Shown here piece after piece: positions 1 to 12,400 of a stretch of 64,000 nt of DNA. The translations under genes were made by a program, and so were the position numbers. Below the pieces are notes generated by a model. The model saw only the letters and a program-made list of their open reading frames with translations. It did not search any database and was not told the origin of the DNA. Each line of letters begins with the position of its first letter. The first letter of the stretch is position 1. Source of the DNA: Pteria penguin (Eukaryota > Mollusca > Bivalvia > Pterioida > Pteriidae); contig CM068583.1 of NCBI GenBank assembly GCA_035048485.1, positions 28,269,841 through 28,333,840 on the forward strand, read 5' to 3'.

Positions 1-483
1 CAGTTCTCCTTAGATGGTTTTAACTCTTCCTGAAGTCAAGATAGTAATAGCAGTGTCTGAGCTCTCGATCTGCCCATTTTGGGATAGAATATCGGGCTCC
101 ATTCTTTACGCAAAATAGTGTCTTTTTTCCAAATTTCCTTTTAATTTTTCCTAAATTTGTCAAGAGAAAAATTCAGATTCAAATAAAGAAAGCATTCTCA
201 GTTTAAGACAGATTTAGAATTGAGATTTTATTAATCGATTGATCAACATTTATATACCGTTCGGAGATGTATTTATCTAAATTTTGCGTTATACTTTTAC
301 AAGTAAGCATTTTGATGACCCTGATTTACATTTGTTTTTGCAGTTTCGTTTGTTTGTTTTTCCAGTTTTGGTATTGACGTGGATCAATTATTTTATTTAA
401 GCGGTTATGTTCCCATTTCACAATGTATGTTTTATATGTTTTGATTTATTTTGATATAAATTATATCTAATTTAAGAATTATC

Positions 484-484
<1 letters not shown>

Positions 485-519
<35 letters not shown>
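485..519. repeat. Poly-C homopolymer (35 C)
   Basis: An uninterrupted run of 35 C lies directly upstream of the 218-bp tandem duplication. Its length is likely polymorphic or uncertain in the assembly. It may be an expanded form of the short C/G tracts carried by the small MITE family seen at 886-1000 and 49471-49617. Confidence 0.9.
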
Positions 520-520
<1 letters not shown>

Positions 521-521
<1 letters not shown>

Positions 522-956
522 GAAAATGAAAAAATAAATTGCTGAAAAAGATCTACAGATCGACCGCACGATCTGCTGCACGTAGAATTTGGCTTTTGGT
601 AACCAAAATGTCGCACAATTCAAATCATTATCGGAAAAACCTATATCCAGAAAACCTTTATCCAGATCAGTGTCGGATCCAGGATTTCTAAAAAAGGGGG
701 CCCCACATGTGCATTAGTAAAACTATTCTGCCATTTAAAAAAAATGAAAAAACAAGTTGCTGAAAAAGATCTACAGATCGACCGCACGATCTGCTGCATG
801 TAGAATTTGGTTTTTGGTAACCAAAATGTCGCACAATTCAAATCATTATCGGAAAAACCTATATCCAGAAAACCTATATCCAGATCAGTGTCGGATCCAG
901 GATTTCTAAAAAAGGGGGGCCCACATGTGTATTAGTCAAACTATTCTGCCATTTTT
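521..956. repeat. 218-bp tandem duplication, two copies
   Basis: Two direct copies (about 521-738 and 739-956) share nearly all bases; for example CTGAAAAAGATCTACAG occurs at 542 and 760. Each copy carries the left end of a small inverted-repeat element starting CAGTGTCGGATCCAGG (668 and 886). The first copy stops at the duplication border, while the element in the second runs on to about 1000. Short ORFs on the minus strand of the two copies resemble each other only because the DNA is duplicated. I see no gene here. Confidence 0.8.
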
Positions 957-1000
957 GGTGCCAACTCTGGATTTTTACTAGTAAATATATGACGAAAAAG
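886..1000 (+). mobile_element. Partial copy of a small GGATCCAGG-ended MITE
   Basis: Starting CAGTGTCGGATCCAGGATTT, this stretch aligns almost end to end with the reverse complement of the complete 147-bp element at 49471-49617. Shared blocks include CACATGTRTATTAG, CCAAACTAYT and TGGATTTTTACTAGTAAATA. The far terminus is lost, so this copy is truncated. An even shorter copy starts at 668 inside the tandem duplication. Confidence 0.7.
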
Positions 1001-1387
1001 TTTAATACAAGACACATTAGAGGACATAGTGAGATCTGTTTCTGTTGGTAGGCAGTCTCCAAGTGTATCACCAGACAAAACGTTAGTACTTCTGTATTTG
1101 CACAAAATTTTACTGGGATAAATGTTTGTTTAAACTGAAAGACTACGTCAAGCATGCCTTTGGAGGTTTGGACCTTCTTTGTTAGGTCAGTTAAGTAAAA
1201 GGACTACCGTAAAAGTATTTCGACTGCCGCAAGCTCCAGATGCACATTTCAACAAATTATGTGATGCTAAATTTCGAGCACAACATTTCTATTCTTTAGC
1301 GACTTGCATTGACCCACGGTTGATCCGACATTTTTGAATAGTGAACGTTGTTGCTATATTTCCTACTTGTGCTTTTATATATATATA

Positions 1388-1669
1388 TTAGGGTTGTCAA
1401 CGAGTACCCGGGTAACCGGTTAACCGTCGAAAGAACCGAGTATCGGTTAGTAAATTTAATACTCGGGTACTCGGTAAAAAATGAATTAAAAGAAAAATAG
1501 ATTGAAACTGTTATCCCGCTCCGTTTGATTGTTTGTTTGTCTTGTTTTTGTTGCGCAACGGAACACTTTCCTCTGTGAATGTTTTGACAATCAAACAATA
1601 CACCGTCAGGTATTCCTTCAACCGCCACGGGCAAGCAATATATATATTATATATATATATATATTATAT

Positions 1670-1730
<61 letters not shown>

Positions 1731-1994
1731 GTTGTAAATACAGTTGGTGTTATTTTGGAAAACAAAAATGCCGCCTCAAATGTCAAAGGCTTGAAATTAC
1801 TTCAAACGGACAGCTGATAGTAGTAGGGGGCCATGTGATAGACATCGGTTTATCATTATGAAGTTTATGATTTGATGGGGCCCCTTGCTGCGTACACATT
1901 TAATCAATGTCTATTGATACGAGTAACCGAGTACTCGATCGGAAAAAGTACCGATTAACCGGTTATTGAAAAACGTCCGATTTGACAACCCTAA
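1388..1994. mobile_element. Non-autonomous hAT-like element with terminal inverted repeats
   Basis: The left end TTAGGGTTGTCAA (1388-1400) is an exact inverted match to the right end TTGACAACCCTAA (1982-1994). Inside both ends lie imperfect inverted blocks rich in GAGTAC, ACCGGTTAACC and CGGTTA motifs, giving a foldback structure. The TAGGG-type terminus resembles Ac/hAT elements, which is a family-level inference. There is no transposase ORF. The interior contains a (TA)n tract (1638-1728). Flanking (TA)n sequence prevents a clear target-site duplication call. Confidence 0.65.
1638..1728. repeat. (TA)n microsatellite
   Basis: About 90 bp of TA dinucleotides with two phase breaks, inside the hAT-like element. 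Confidence 0.9.
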
Positions 1995-1999
1995 TAAAT

Positions 2000-2001
<2 letters not shown>

Positions 2002-2062
<61 letters not shown>
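2002..2062. repeat. (TA)n microsatellite
   Basis: About 60 bp of pure TA directly beside the right terminus of the hAT-like element. ORFs reading YIYI across it are repeat artefacts. Confidence 0.9.
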
Positions 2063-2066
<4 letters not shown>

Positions 2067-2756
2067 GTGCAAGTAGGAAATATAACAAATTTTTGTATCG
2101 ATTGAAAGGACTTGTCACTAGGACTAGACATGTGAAATTTGAACGCCCTATCACTTCCCATTCAAAACAATTACCCAGTGTAAACGTTTTTGAAATGTAG
2201 ATCAAAAGTACGGTCAAGGTCATTAGGTAAGAAATTATTGTACCGACTGATAGGCCTTATAACAAGGAATACGCATGTGAAATATAAAAGCTGTATCTAT
2301 TACAAATTAAGAATTTAAAACTTACTTAGCTTGACAATAGAAAATTCTTGCTACAGCCATATAGATGAAAGAACATTGACGTGGAATTAATTAACCAAGT
2401 CTTTTATAATTACACGTACAAAACCGTGTTACTTTCTTTCGTAAATGATCATTGCTTTCGATTTTACAAAAATCTATTTTATCTAAGGTATTCTGCACCT
2501 TGGTGTATTTGCAGTGATGTGAGCAACGAATGTATAGCTTTTGTGTGTAACATGCGTAATCCAAATACAGGACTAATGTATGGCTCCTGTTTGTAGCCTC
2601 TAAGCAAATATAAACACATTGTTTTTAATTGTGACATAACCCCGTTAATGCGTCTAAATGAAGTGAAAGATTAATAATGGATTTTGAATTTTTCATTAAA
2701 TGCAAAACGTATACATTCAGAATGATATATATGTGTTACATAACTGCTTATTCCAG

Positions 2757-4741
2757 CGCTGCTTATCCTAAGTATTGGGACTCGTTGCTGCTCCACACGA
2801 GTTTATGTCATGTTGGGTGGTGTATTTGGTGGATTAGCATACTTTATCAACTCCTTTGCAACTGGTGTTCCATTACTGCTATTATCACAAGGAATATTCT
2901 TTGGTATTTGAAGCTACTGATATATATAAATGATTTACATAATATAAATGTACTTAGGTTTTTCGTAATTGCTTTGTATATATTTATTTTATATAATTTT
3001 ATTATCTGTTTATTTATGTATTTTTATATTATTATTATTATTTTAATAACAAGTATTATTCTGTAAATTCAGCCACAGTCCGTTTTGTACCCTTTGATTC
3101 GAAAATCAGTAAGACACATATTCAACTCGTATGGATTTTGTGTATGACGTTTCATGAATAAACTGATATGTTAGTTCCAATATAGACTTTTTTTTCCTGT
3201 TTCAGTACTATGACTTTGAACTTAAATGCCTAATGTATATGCTGGACTTCATTTAAATTGATTTCTTCCTAGGTCTTGCTCATTCCTGTTGCCATGGTCC
3301 AACTCTTGTTACGATAGGAACGTATTTCTCAAAACGGAAAGGACTAGCGACTCTTTTGGCCGGTGTAGGTGGCAGCATCGGAGCGTTGTCGTTTCCCCAG
3401 CTAGTACAATTTCTTATGGATACATATGGGCTGCAAGGTGTGCTTCTTATTCTTTCAGGACTCGTTTTGCATTTTTCTGTCTCTGGAGCCCTTTTCCGAC
3501 CAACTTCTTTTTATGAAAGACAAGGAAACAGAAACGTAAGAAAATATATTGTCAAAATAAAGGATGATGATCATAAAACGGACAAAGAACTAACTCCGTT
3601 CATTCCGCCAGAGAATAGAAGTAACATGGATGGAAGATTGTCAAGGTCATGTGATAAAATACAGTTTTCTCCAAAACAGAGAATAAGGACATACTCAGAT
3701 AGTTCAAAGGTTGTAACCAAATCAAAAAAGATTCACACTACATCTTCGGTATCACTTCACAAAATCGTTGACACGTTATCAGATACAAAAGGGTCGGTCA
3801 CATTTGGAAGCGCAATTGACATTGTAGGATCGTTTTGTAGTATTCCTGGATCTACAACTGCGACATTCGGAAATGAATTGGAAAAGAAAACTAATAAAGA
3901 TAGAGACAATTTTTGTTTTGGAACTTTACTTCCAGCGGTGAAATCCACTATTCGTATAATTTTCAATAAAGATGTCTTAGGTAACAGACTTTTCCAAATG
4001 TTTATAACGGTCGTATGTTTCGCCATAGTTGGTGTGGCACAAATTGCAGCTTTTTTACCTGCGCACGCAGAAGACATTGGGATTTCCAGAAAAGACATAG
4101 CAATTTTATTAACAATAATGGGATGTGTAGATCTTTTATCAAAGTTATCATTAGCTTTCATTTCTGATCTTAATTTCATCAAGCGCCATCACATAGTCGC
4201 TGTGAGTTGTTTGTTATCTGGAATTGTTGTTAACTTCATCCATTATTTCCATAGTTTTGATACCATGTTGATACTTGTTGTGACGTATGGAATGTTTGGC
4301 CAGACGTATGTGGGACTTTTCCCGGTCATTTTAGCCGATTTTGTGGGAGTATCAAACATGTCATCAGCCATGGGTTTTGTGGTATTAACACATGGAACTA
4401 TGCTGTCCATAACAAGTCCTCTGATAGGTAAATATAGTTTTGATAGTCACCGAAGAAATATACTTTCTGTATTGAGAACTATATAGAAGAATAAACAAAT
4501 AAAATGAACTGAATTACAGACCAAAACTCCTCAAACTTTAAACCTTGAAAAATATTTGAGGTGATCAAGATAAAAATCTTATATTTCAGGTCTTATAAGG
4601 GATTCTACGGGATCTTTTGATTTGGCATTTCATATAATGGGAATCTGTTTCATCGTCGCCGGAGTGGTGTTGTTCCTGGAACCGATCTTCCGAAAACTTG
4701 AAGAGGAACGAGTTAACTCAAAAGATACAATAAAACAATAA
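2757..4741 (+). CDS. Monocarboxylate transporter-like MFS protein (SLC16 family), 5'-partial
   Basis: Three in-frame exons are visible: 2757-2903, 3273-4427 and 4590-4741, encoding 483 residues up to TAA at 4739. They match exons 3, 4 and 5 of the two complete paralogues downstream in length class and phase. All introns obey GT-AG (donors GTATTT, GTAAAT; acceptors CCTAG, TTCAG). The product would be a plasma-membrane carrier of monocarboxylates or related small solutes. Visible features are a membrane segment ending LLLLSQGIFFG, the MCT signature region YFSKRKGLATLLAG, a long hydrophilic loop, a second hydrophobic half, and a short hydrophilic tail. In the second half the DxxxR motif of MCTs reads DLLSK, so Lys replaces Arg. 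Exons 1-2 (the GWAWV start and the following helix) were not found in bases 1-2756. They may lie before the window or be lost. AATAAA overlaps the last codons at 4731. The substrate is unknown. Confidence 0.85.
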
Positions 4742-4819
4742 TGTGTTTGAACCATTGGAGTTGTTTGTAACATGGAGATTTATTTCAGTTATAGTAAGAA
4801 CATACTTGTAGTTCTTTAG

Positions 4820-4968
4820 CAGTTTGATGCAGAGGAACTAGGTTCGATTTCCGGATTGCATAAAATGTAAGGGTTTGGTAGCCAGCGGCTTTCGTGTCGC
4901 AATATGACTTGAAATTGTTGAGACCCCAGTCAATCAACCAACCAACTAACCAACCAATATCAGCGATT
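4820..4968 (+). mobile_element. tRNA-derived SINE fragment (family 2, CAAC-rich tail)
   Basis: A B-box-like GGTTCGATTTCC near 4841 is followed by sequence ending in CAATCAACCAACCAACTAACCAACC. Related minus-strand copies are at 5575-5760 and 53742-53880, recognised by the shared TTTTACGTC/TATCRCGAYATGGAARCAGGAG block and a GGTTGGTTGG end. Confidence 0.5.
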
Positions 4969-5479
4969 TGTGTGTGTGTTGAAGGGGGGGGGGTTATGTT
5001 TGTTTCCCTAAAAGTACAATTCTAATACAAACATCTAGGTAACACCAAATTTCATTGGGTGATGAAAGTAAATTTGAGGCATGTAAATACCCGATTTCAC
5101 GCCAAAATCGGCAGATCTCGAGAAATCTGGAACTGGTGGATCCACTACAAAATTGAAATTTTGAGTACACTAAAAAGCTTATTATTACATGCCCCACTCT
5201 CTTTAACTTTCAAAATTTTGACTCAGGGTTACAGATACCATAAACTTCGAAAGACATAAAGGCAATTTTACAGATGTTATATAAATCATTAATTTAAATT
5301 CAGATAAAAAAAAATGACTCAGCCATATGTGTTCAGCGGAATATCTCATCACCATTTCTACGATGCTCTCCTATACAAACCAAGGAGGATCAAAGGTTCC
5401 GGTAATTTCACTTGAAAAAAATCATAACCCTGAGATCATTACAAAGACCACATTCTTAATGTCTGTTCTTTGATTGCAC

Positions 5480-5560
5480 TGCTTTCGTGTTGAATGGGAA
5501 GGTGGGCCCGTACACATTTTATCCACACCAATTTCACACAATAATTGTTGTACGTGACCC
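5480..5560 (+). repeat. Fragment of dispersed repeat R3 head
   Basis: The segment GTTGAATGGGAAGGTGGGCCCGTA plus the following CACACCA matches the start of the repeat at 44535-44720 (GAGTGGGAAGGTGAGCACGTA). It is a short relic with no coding capacity. Confidence 0.45.
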
Positions 5561-5574
5561 AAAGGTGTGTCATG

Positions 5575-5760
5575 AAACAACTTCTTGGTTGATTGATTGT
5601 CTTTTTGGTAGGTTGATTTGTGTTTTACGTCTCTTTCGACAATTGTTCAGTTATATCACGACATGGAAGCAGGAGGTAATCGACTTCTTTTACATAGTGG
5701 CGCAACACGGAAATCGAAATCGGATCGTCTGCACCACAAATCTACCTCTTCATTGATCGT
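5575..5760 (-). mobile_element. tRNA-derived SINE fragment (family 2), reverse orientation
   Basis: Read on the plus strand it starts at GGTTGATTGATTG-like sequence, continues with GTTTTACGTCTCTTTCGACAATTG and TATCACGACATGGAAGCAGGAG, and ends in a decayed B box. The same block is better preserved at 53742-53880. The short ORF across it is not supported as a gene. Confidence 0.55.
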
Positions 5761-6544
5761 CCTAAGATAGTGCCACAAGTGTGCTGATTATTACCGAGTA
5801 TTTCTGTGATGTCTTTTATGTTTTGTAGTTCCGTGACGAATTTTCTCGCACAGCCTAGTCTTCTCTATTTGAAAAACAAACTGAAATAAATAAGAAACTT
5901 ACCAACGGGTTTTTTTTCTGCATTCTGTTGAGAGTTTCAAGGTGTGGCCCTCCACGTTTTATGAATCGGGGTACTTCGCTTTACAATCGTCCGTCCATCT
6001 GTCTTTGGGTTTTTTGGAGGATGTGACTGAAACTTACATTGTGAATTTTGAACAAAAGTGATAAATTTTGATATTTCATATATGTATCAAGTTCAAAAAC
6101 TTTAACATTGGCTGTGGTTCTAGGGAATAAGTGTTTCGCAAACCCACTTTATTTAAATTTAGCCGTACCATTGTCACTATGCTGTCTTTCGTGTTACTTA
6201 TGGTAAAATGAATTATGTATTCTATCATAATGCGCCTAAATGTGCATACGTAAATGAAATCAGTGACGTATATATGAAATCGATAAAAAATATTCATACA
6301 TGCAATCGTTCTAGTTCTAAATGATAACCTCTTTAAATCGTTACATATTCACCCCTCTAGTACATAGGATTGTAAGGTATATGTTTCCACCACATGTCTG
6401 CACAAGTTACCACTCTATACCTCAAGAATAAATAGATAAAACTCAATACATGTATATCCTAAACACTACATACAACACCAATAAATAATCACATTGCTGA
6501 TGATGTAATCATTATCATACCAAGGTGTATAGAATGCTATTTAA
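5761..6544. other. Intergenic sequence, no feature recognised
   Basis: AT-rich single-copy-looking DNA between two SINE relics. Short ORFs only, with no recognisable domain, RNA or element ends. Confidence 0.5.
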
Positions 6545-6775
6545 GCTGTTGTAGCCCAGTGCTCTGTTCGTGACCAGGAGGCCCGGGTTCGACTCGTGCC
6601 GTAAGCATATGAGACAAAACCACGGTCCCGTGTCACGGTAAGCGTGGCAGGTAAAAGATCCCTCGATGCTTCAGGTGGGTCCGTTGCAATGTATTTGCGA
6701 TGCCGTCACCATATACGGGAAATAATCGTGGAGCAATGTAAACATTAATCGATCAATGAATCATTGGAATGATCT
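6545..6775 (+). mobile_element. tRNA-derived SINE (family 1)
   Basis: It has a tRNA-like head with B box GGGTTCGACTC at about 6585, then a conserved centre (GAGACAAAACCACGGTCCCGTGTCACGG), GGTGGGTCCGTTGCAA, and a 3' part with GATGCCGTCACCATATACG and AATAATCGTGGAG. It ends in an ATCGATCAATGAATC tail. The same order is seen at 7870-8146, 13262-13715 and 48950-49262. The centre (TTTCGGATGAGAC in better copies) resembles a domain found in widely distributed animal SINEs; that comparison is from memory. Confidence 0.75.
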
Positions 6776-7258
6776 ATATCCAATAGGTCAATATGGCATG
6801 GTAATATCGATGTATTTTACTCTAATCACACTCGATCAGGAATAGCACCATTCCAATACATATACAGCATAAATACGCATATTGAGGTCATGAGTGTCTC
6901 GCCCCCTGTCCCCCATGCACCCACTACCTAGGTTATGCCTTGAACTAAAAAGCAATCTCAAAAGTGCGTACACAACAGTAAATCTCTAGGTACGCCCTTG
7001 CTCTTTTAAGTTTATTACACAAAATTCTACACCTTTATTCATCGACAATAATTCCGGTTGATAATTTGGTTATATATAAATCTGTGCGTTCGTGAGAAAA
7101 AGTTGACAAAGTATCAAAACATCTGCTTCTTTATTACAAATTGCGTTTGAGAACACCCCTTTTATACAATAATCGTTATAGAAAGCAGAGGAAATTCTGT
7201 GTAATAATATATTGTGCTATACCATGGCCATGGATGCGTCATGTGGTAGACGCATGCC

Positions 7259-7266
7259 TTATAAAT
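7259..7266 (+). promoter_or_regulatory. Possible TATA-like box before transporter gene 2
   Basis: TTATAAAT lies about 40 bases upstream of the start codon at 7303, next to an imperfect palindrome (GCGTC...GACGC, 7235-7252). In AT-rich DNA this can arise by chance, and transcription may start further upstream with a 5'-UTR intron. Confidence 0.2.
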
Positions 7267-7302
7267 TATTGTAATGACCGATGATTTAGGCAACTAAGAA
7301 GA

Positions 7303-9436
7303 ATGTCGTCTCCTACAAAGAATCAACCTATTGATAAAGGATGGGCATGGGTCATACTCTTAGGTAAATATATAATTATTGTTCTTCAAATCACTTGATC
7401 ACCTATGTGTATAAAGCTTCTCTCGCCTGAAGTAAGAACTTTGAACAGTGATTCACAACCATACCTCATTTAACAACTAACAGTAATTGCTGATTACTTG
7501 TAACATAATGGATGTTTAGTTAAGTAACATTATCTTAACACCGAATAACCCCCCCCCCCCCCCCCCCCCCCTTTGCCTTTTTCCCGTTCTTCCAGTTCAT
7601 TAACATAGTAATCTCGATCATCAAGACGCTTGGGGTCGTCAGCATAGAGGTTGTTACGTAGGGGAAATATCAGGATACCGGTACAGTCTTTACTATAACA
7701 GTATCATAAGTGGGCAAAGCAAAGTATCTATGTCTCTGGGCAAAGTAACTACTTAAAATGTTTAAAAATCTTACAAAAAGGGTATTGCAGTTAAGAAAAA
7801 GGGTGAAAGAAAAAACTAATCAATATTTTACAATCCTTTTTCTCCTAAAACACATAAGTGAGCTTGACTACAAATTGATTGATTTTTGTTTAACGTCACA
7901 CCACGAATATTTCACGTATATGGTGACGGCATCTGCCTGATGCGGGGCATACAAATTTTGACCTTTGCAACGGACCCATCCGAAGCAGTGAGGGATCTTT
8001 AACGTGTCATGCATACCACGACACGGGGCCTCGGTTTTTACTGTCTCATCCGAAAGACAGGACACCGGTATGACCAGAGCGGGAATCGAACCCCGGCCTC
8101 CCGATCAGGAGTCCAGCTCGATACCACTAGGCCACGCCGGCTTTGTCTACAAATTGAACAAAGTGTACTGACATAAGAAACTTCCCAGCAAAAAGTCACA
8201 CAATGTGAAGAAGTTTAGGGGGGGGGTGTTTGTTAGTTTTTAAATTAAGACGGCGTGTAAGCGAAAAGAGGAATTAAAAAAGACATCAAACCCTTGTCTG
8301 TCAAATGTGACTGTGTTACTCCCCATATAGAAGATGAATCATGCACAAAGTCCGAGATCGAGTCACCATTTCCTTCACCTAATGACACGCAAGCGGAACA
8401 CCTCCCCCATTTCCGTCTCGCACATGAAAATATGACTCGGAGGTAAGTAGTAGACATATTTCATGAATTTTATATATCACATGATCACAAGATTCCGATC
8501 CATGTAGTGAAATCAACTCTTCAAAATAGCCCCCCTCAAAAAAAAAAAAAACAAAACAAACAAAACAAACAAAAACAGAGAGAGAAAGAGAAACATATAT
8601 ATATATATATATATCCACGGCACGGCGATTAATTTAACAATAAAGAATATTAATTAAATTAAAGAATTATTAATGGTTTGTGAGGGGTTTATTTGATTCT
8701 CATTTCATTATCTTTTTTAAAATTGCTCACATCCTGCATTATCACTATGCTTAAGTTATCTCCGAGCCTTATTTTCAAGTGTGTGACAGAAATGGACGAG
8801 GTGTTCCTATTGTGTGACATGGTCGCCGACTGATAATTATGTAAGTTGTAGTTACCCAAAAAACAGTCCACATATATCGGTTGATATGTTTGCGAAGTAA
8901 GAACTAATGGTTTTGTTGATGAATATATCTGTCCAATTACAATTAATGACATCAGATACTCAATAGGCGCATGTGTATTGAAATCTTATGTGTTGTTTCT
9001 TGCCACATTAAATTTCCCAATTTAATCAAATAGGTAGATAACTTCTTCCAATTGAAGCTGAGACGGCCCTAAATCCCAAACCAATTATTGGCACGGTCAC
9101 TGACTTCCAGACGAGTATTTACCGTTTAGTCACGCACATATGTTAGTATGTATGTATGTATGTATGTATGTATGTATGTATGTATGTATGTATGTATGTA
9201 TGTATGTATGTATGTGTGTGTGTGTATGTTTGTATGTATGTATGTATGCATGTATGTGTGTGTATGTGTATATATATGTATGTATGTATGTATGTGTGTA
9301 TGTATGAATGCATGTATGTATGTATGTATGTATGTATGTATGTATGTATGTATGTATGTATGTATGTATGTATGTATGTATGTGTATATGTATGCATGTG
9401 TGTATGTATGTATGTATGTATGCATGTATGTATGTG

Positions 9437-9468
<32 letters not shown>

Positions 9469-12400
9469 TGTACATGTATGTATGTATGTATTTATGTATG
9501 TATGTATGTATGTATGCATGTATGTATGCACGTATGTATGTATGTGTGTGTATGTATGTATGCATGTATGTAGGTAGGTAGGTAGGTATGTACCGGGTAT
9601 GTATGTATGTATGTATGTATGTATGTATGTATGTATGTATGTATGTATGTATGTATGTATGTGTGTGTATGTCCTTTATAAGATATTGATTTGTATCATC
9701 ATGGACCTGGATCTAAACAATCGTTACTACATGTATTTTAATCAAAAATATGATATTCACATACATATTGAGCTTTAAAAGATATGTTGTATGAAATTTC
9801 AGCAGCGTTCATGGAGAGCTATCTTTTAATGGGAACACATGCCAGTTTTGGAATCTATTTCAAGGAATTCCTAGTGTTGTTTGATACGTCTGCGTCAAGT
9901 ATATCGTTTGCATTGTCAGTACAAACAATCTTCATCAGTGTCGGATGTGAGTGAAACATACAATCTATTTTTTGTTTAATATTTAAATGTATTCTATTAA
10001 CCAGTGATTAATTATATTGGCTGTATCTGATTATTATTAAGAATGTCTTTAATGTGTTTTCTAATTGCCAACTTTGTACTGTTAGCTTTGCTGATCATGA
10101 GTGTTGGTTGTAAGTTCGTGTCCACCAGGGTATTTGTAATGCTTGGCGGGCTTACTGCAGCTACAGCATACATGCTGAATTCCTTTGCCCAAAGTGCGAC
10201 CTTTCTGATGCTTTCACAGGGAGTATTCTTTGGTAAGACATCCTTTAGTGTTTAATGAACATAAATCTGTTATTCATTTTTTTAAATTAATGAACACCTC
10301 TCTCTCTCTCTCTCATGAAACTGTTAGGTGTAATAATATAATGCAGAGGTAAGTAGCATAATAAAAGTAGTGTCCTTACCTTTCTATTAATCTTTTATTC
10401 CTTTACGTCTAATATCCCTTTCAAATTCTGTATTCTTACTGTAACTATTCAAGTTGATTGTAATATTGGTTTGCATAGAATAAAGACAGTGTTACTCTAA
10501 ATTACGATTCCGTATGACTTACTGATTTTTAAAATCTAATACATTGTACGCATGCGTATACAGGTAGCAATGACCATGCATACAGGGTATGTGTTAATAT
10601 AGTACAAATTGTGTATAAAACCAGACTAAGTACTAATGAACATGCCTGTGCATTTTTCGTTTAACATATATACCAAAGTGCTTTTGTAGTTAGATATACT
10701 TTTAAAAATGGATGATGTCTCATTTCATAGATAGTATGTCCATTTTTACGATTTTTACGGCATAATTTCCTGTATAAATGCTTCATATGTATGAAGTGTA
10801 TATGTATATGTACTATACTTCTAGTTATTCCTGGGGTTTTAGTTATTGGAGTAATGTAAATAGCTATCGTGTATACATGTACATATATATCTTATAATTA
10901 CCGGTATAGCGTGAAAGTGAATCAGTTCAACATTACAAATGTAAAGATGATGGATAAATCCAAACCACAAGTCCAAAAATCATGAAACCATAGGACATAC
11001 AAAATCAGTGAAAATGAAAAACAAATGGAAAATAACAAAATATGTCTACTTGAAGAGCATATGTGAACCCCTGTGATGGAGTGAGATCAGGTGCCCGGGG
11101 AGAGTGAGCATCTCCTGCTTGCTAGCAACACCCGTCACATATACCCCGTAGAAAGAGTCAAATCGTGTGAATTCCATATGTATCTATATATGGAGAAGTC
11201 GAAGTAGGTAACCTTCTAGTATAGAAGGTGTCAAATCTGTGTAAAGTGATCGGAATCGGTCTCAGTCCAGAATATCATTTAAAAGTCTGGATAACGAGAT
11301 ATCATATGGAGTAATAAGAGTCTCGTAACGACCGTAGAACTTCCTCAGTGACGATGCTTGTCTAGCACATATATAACCCTGGTTGAGCAGCTTAACTGAA
11401 AGTCGCCTAGCCCTCAGAACAAAGTCATTGTAATTTGAACATGCTCTGGAATAACGTATTAACTGAGATATGAATACGCCGTATGCGGGCGATGATGGAA
11501 TGTTGCTACTTATGAAAGGAAAGTTTGTGATAGCGAAATTGAAATCGTCACGTTTGTCATAGAGTGAGGTGTTCAATTGACCATTAAAGGTAAACCCCTG
11601 AAATTCAAAAACGGGATAGGGATACACTTGCGTCCACTTTCAAGCGGTGTACTTTGGAACTATATCAACATAAGACTAAATTATTTGATTTTAATACTTG
11701 TTCCTTTTATTGTATTATTGACAATTCATTTGGAAGGTGGGGGTTGAAATTTTAATGTAATGCACGAAATAGATTTCTATCATTTTAAATAACACATTAA
11801 TAATTTTGCAATCGATAGCATTTCGAAATCTATAAATGACATAATACGAAATAGATTTTAAAATTGACATTATTTCAAAAAGTAAATAAACAATAACTAC
11901 ACGGTACTATTGTTTACAGGTATGACGCACGCTTTTTGTCATGGACCAATATTGTTGACGCTAGGGAAGTACTTTCATGAGAAGCGCGGATTCGCGACCA
12001 CCTTAGCCTCCATAGGTTCCTCTGTAGGTGGACTTACCATGCCGTTATTGGTTCGATATCTTATCGACGAGTATGGTATACGGGGATCTTTGATGGTTGT
12101 GTCAGGCATTTTGTTAAATCTAACAACCATGGGGGCATTACTACGACCGTTATCACTTCCGTCCACAAGCGATGAATCTGATCTTGAAGATGTCAATAGA
12201 CCAAAGGCTGAACAAAATGAAAATTACAATATTGACACGAGGGATGAGACAAATAAACCTCTCGTGAGAACTGATTTGAAGATGGAAAGGAATGAGAAAG
12301 GAATGATTCTTTATGTTCCTGAAAAAGCAACAAGTACATCAAAACTAAATACATCATATGACAGGTTATTTGTAGAGCCGATTGAGCGGCTTCGCACTTA

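Noticed and set aside
432..841. Two similar minus-strand ORFs as duplicated genes
   Set aside because: They are short, include a homopolymer-encoded Gly run, and coincide with a 218-bp DNA duplication carrying a MITE end.
3757..4182. 141-codon minus-strand ORF
   Set aside because: It is antisense to the well-supported exon 4 of transporter gene 1.
9126..9581. Several 90-141 codon ORFs of Cys/Tyr/Val/Met or His/Thr/Ile repeats on both strands
   Set aside because: They are translations of a TATG tetranucleotide array, which has no stops in many frames.
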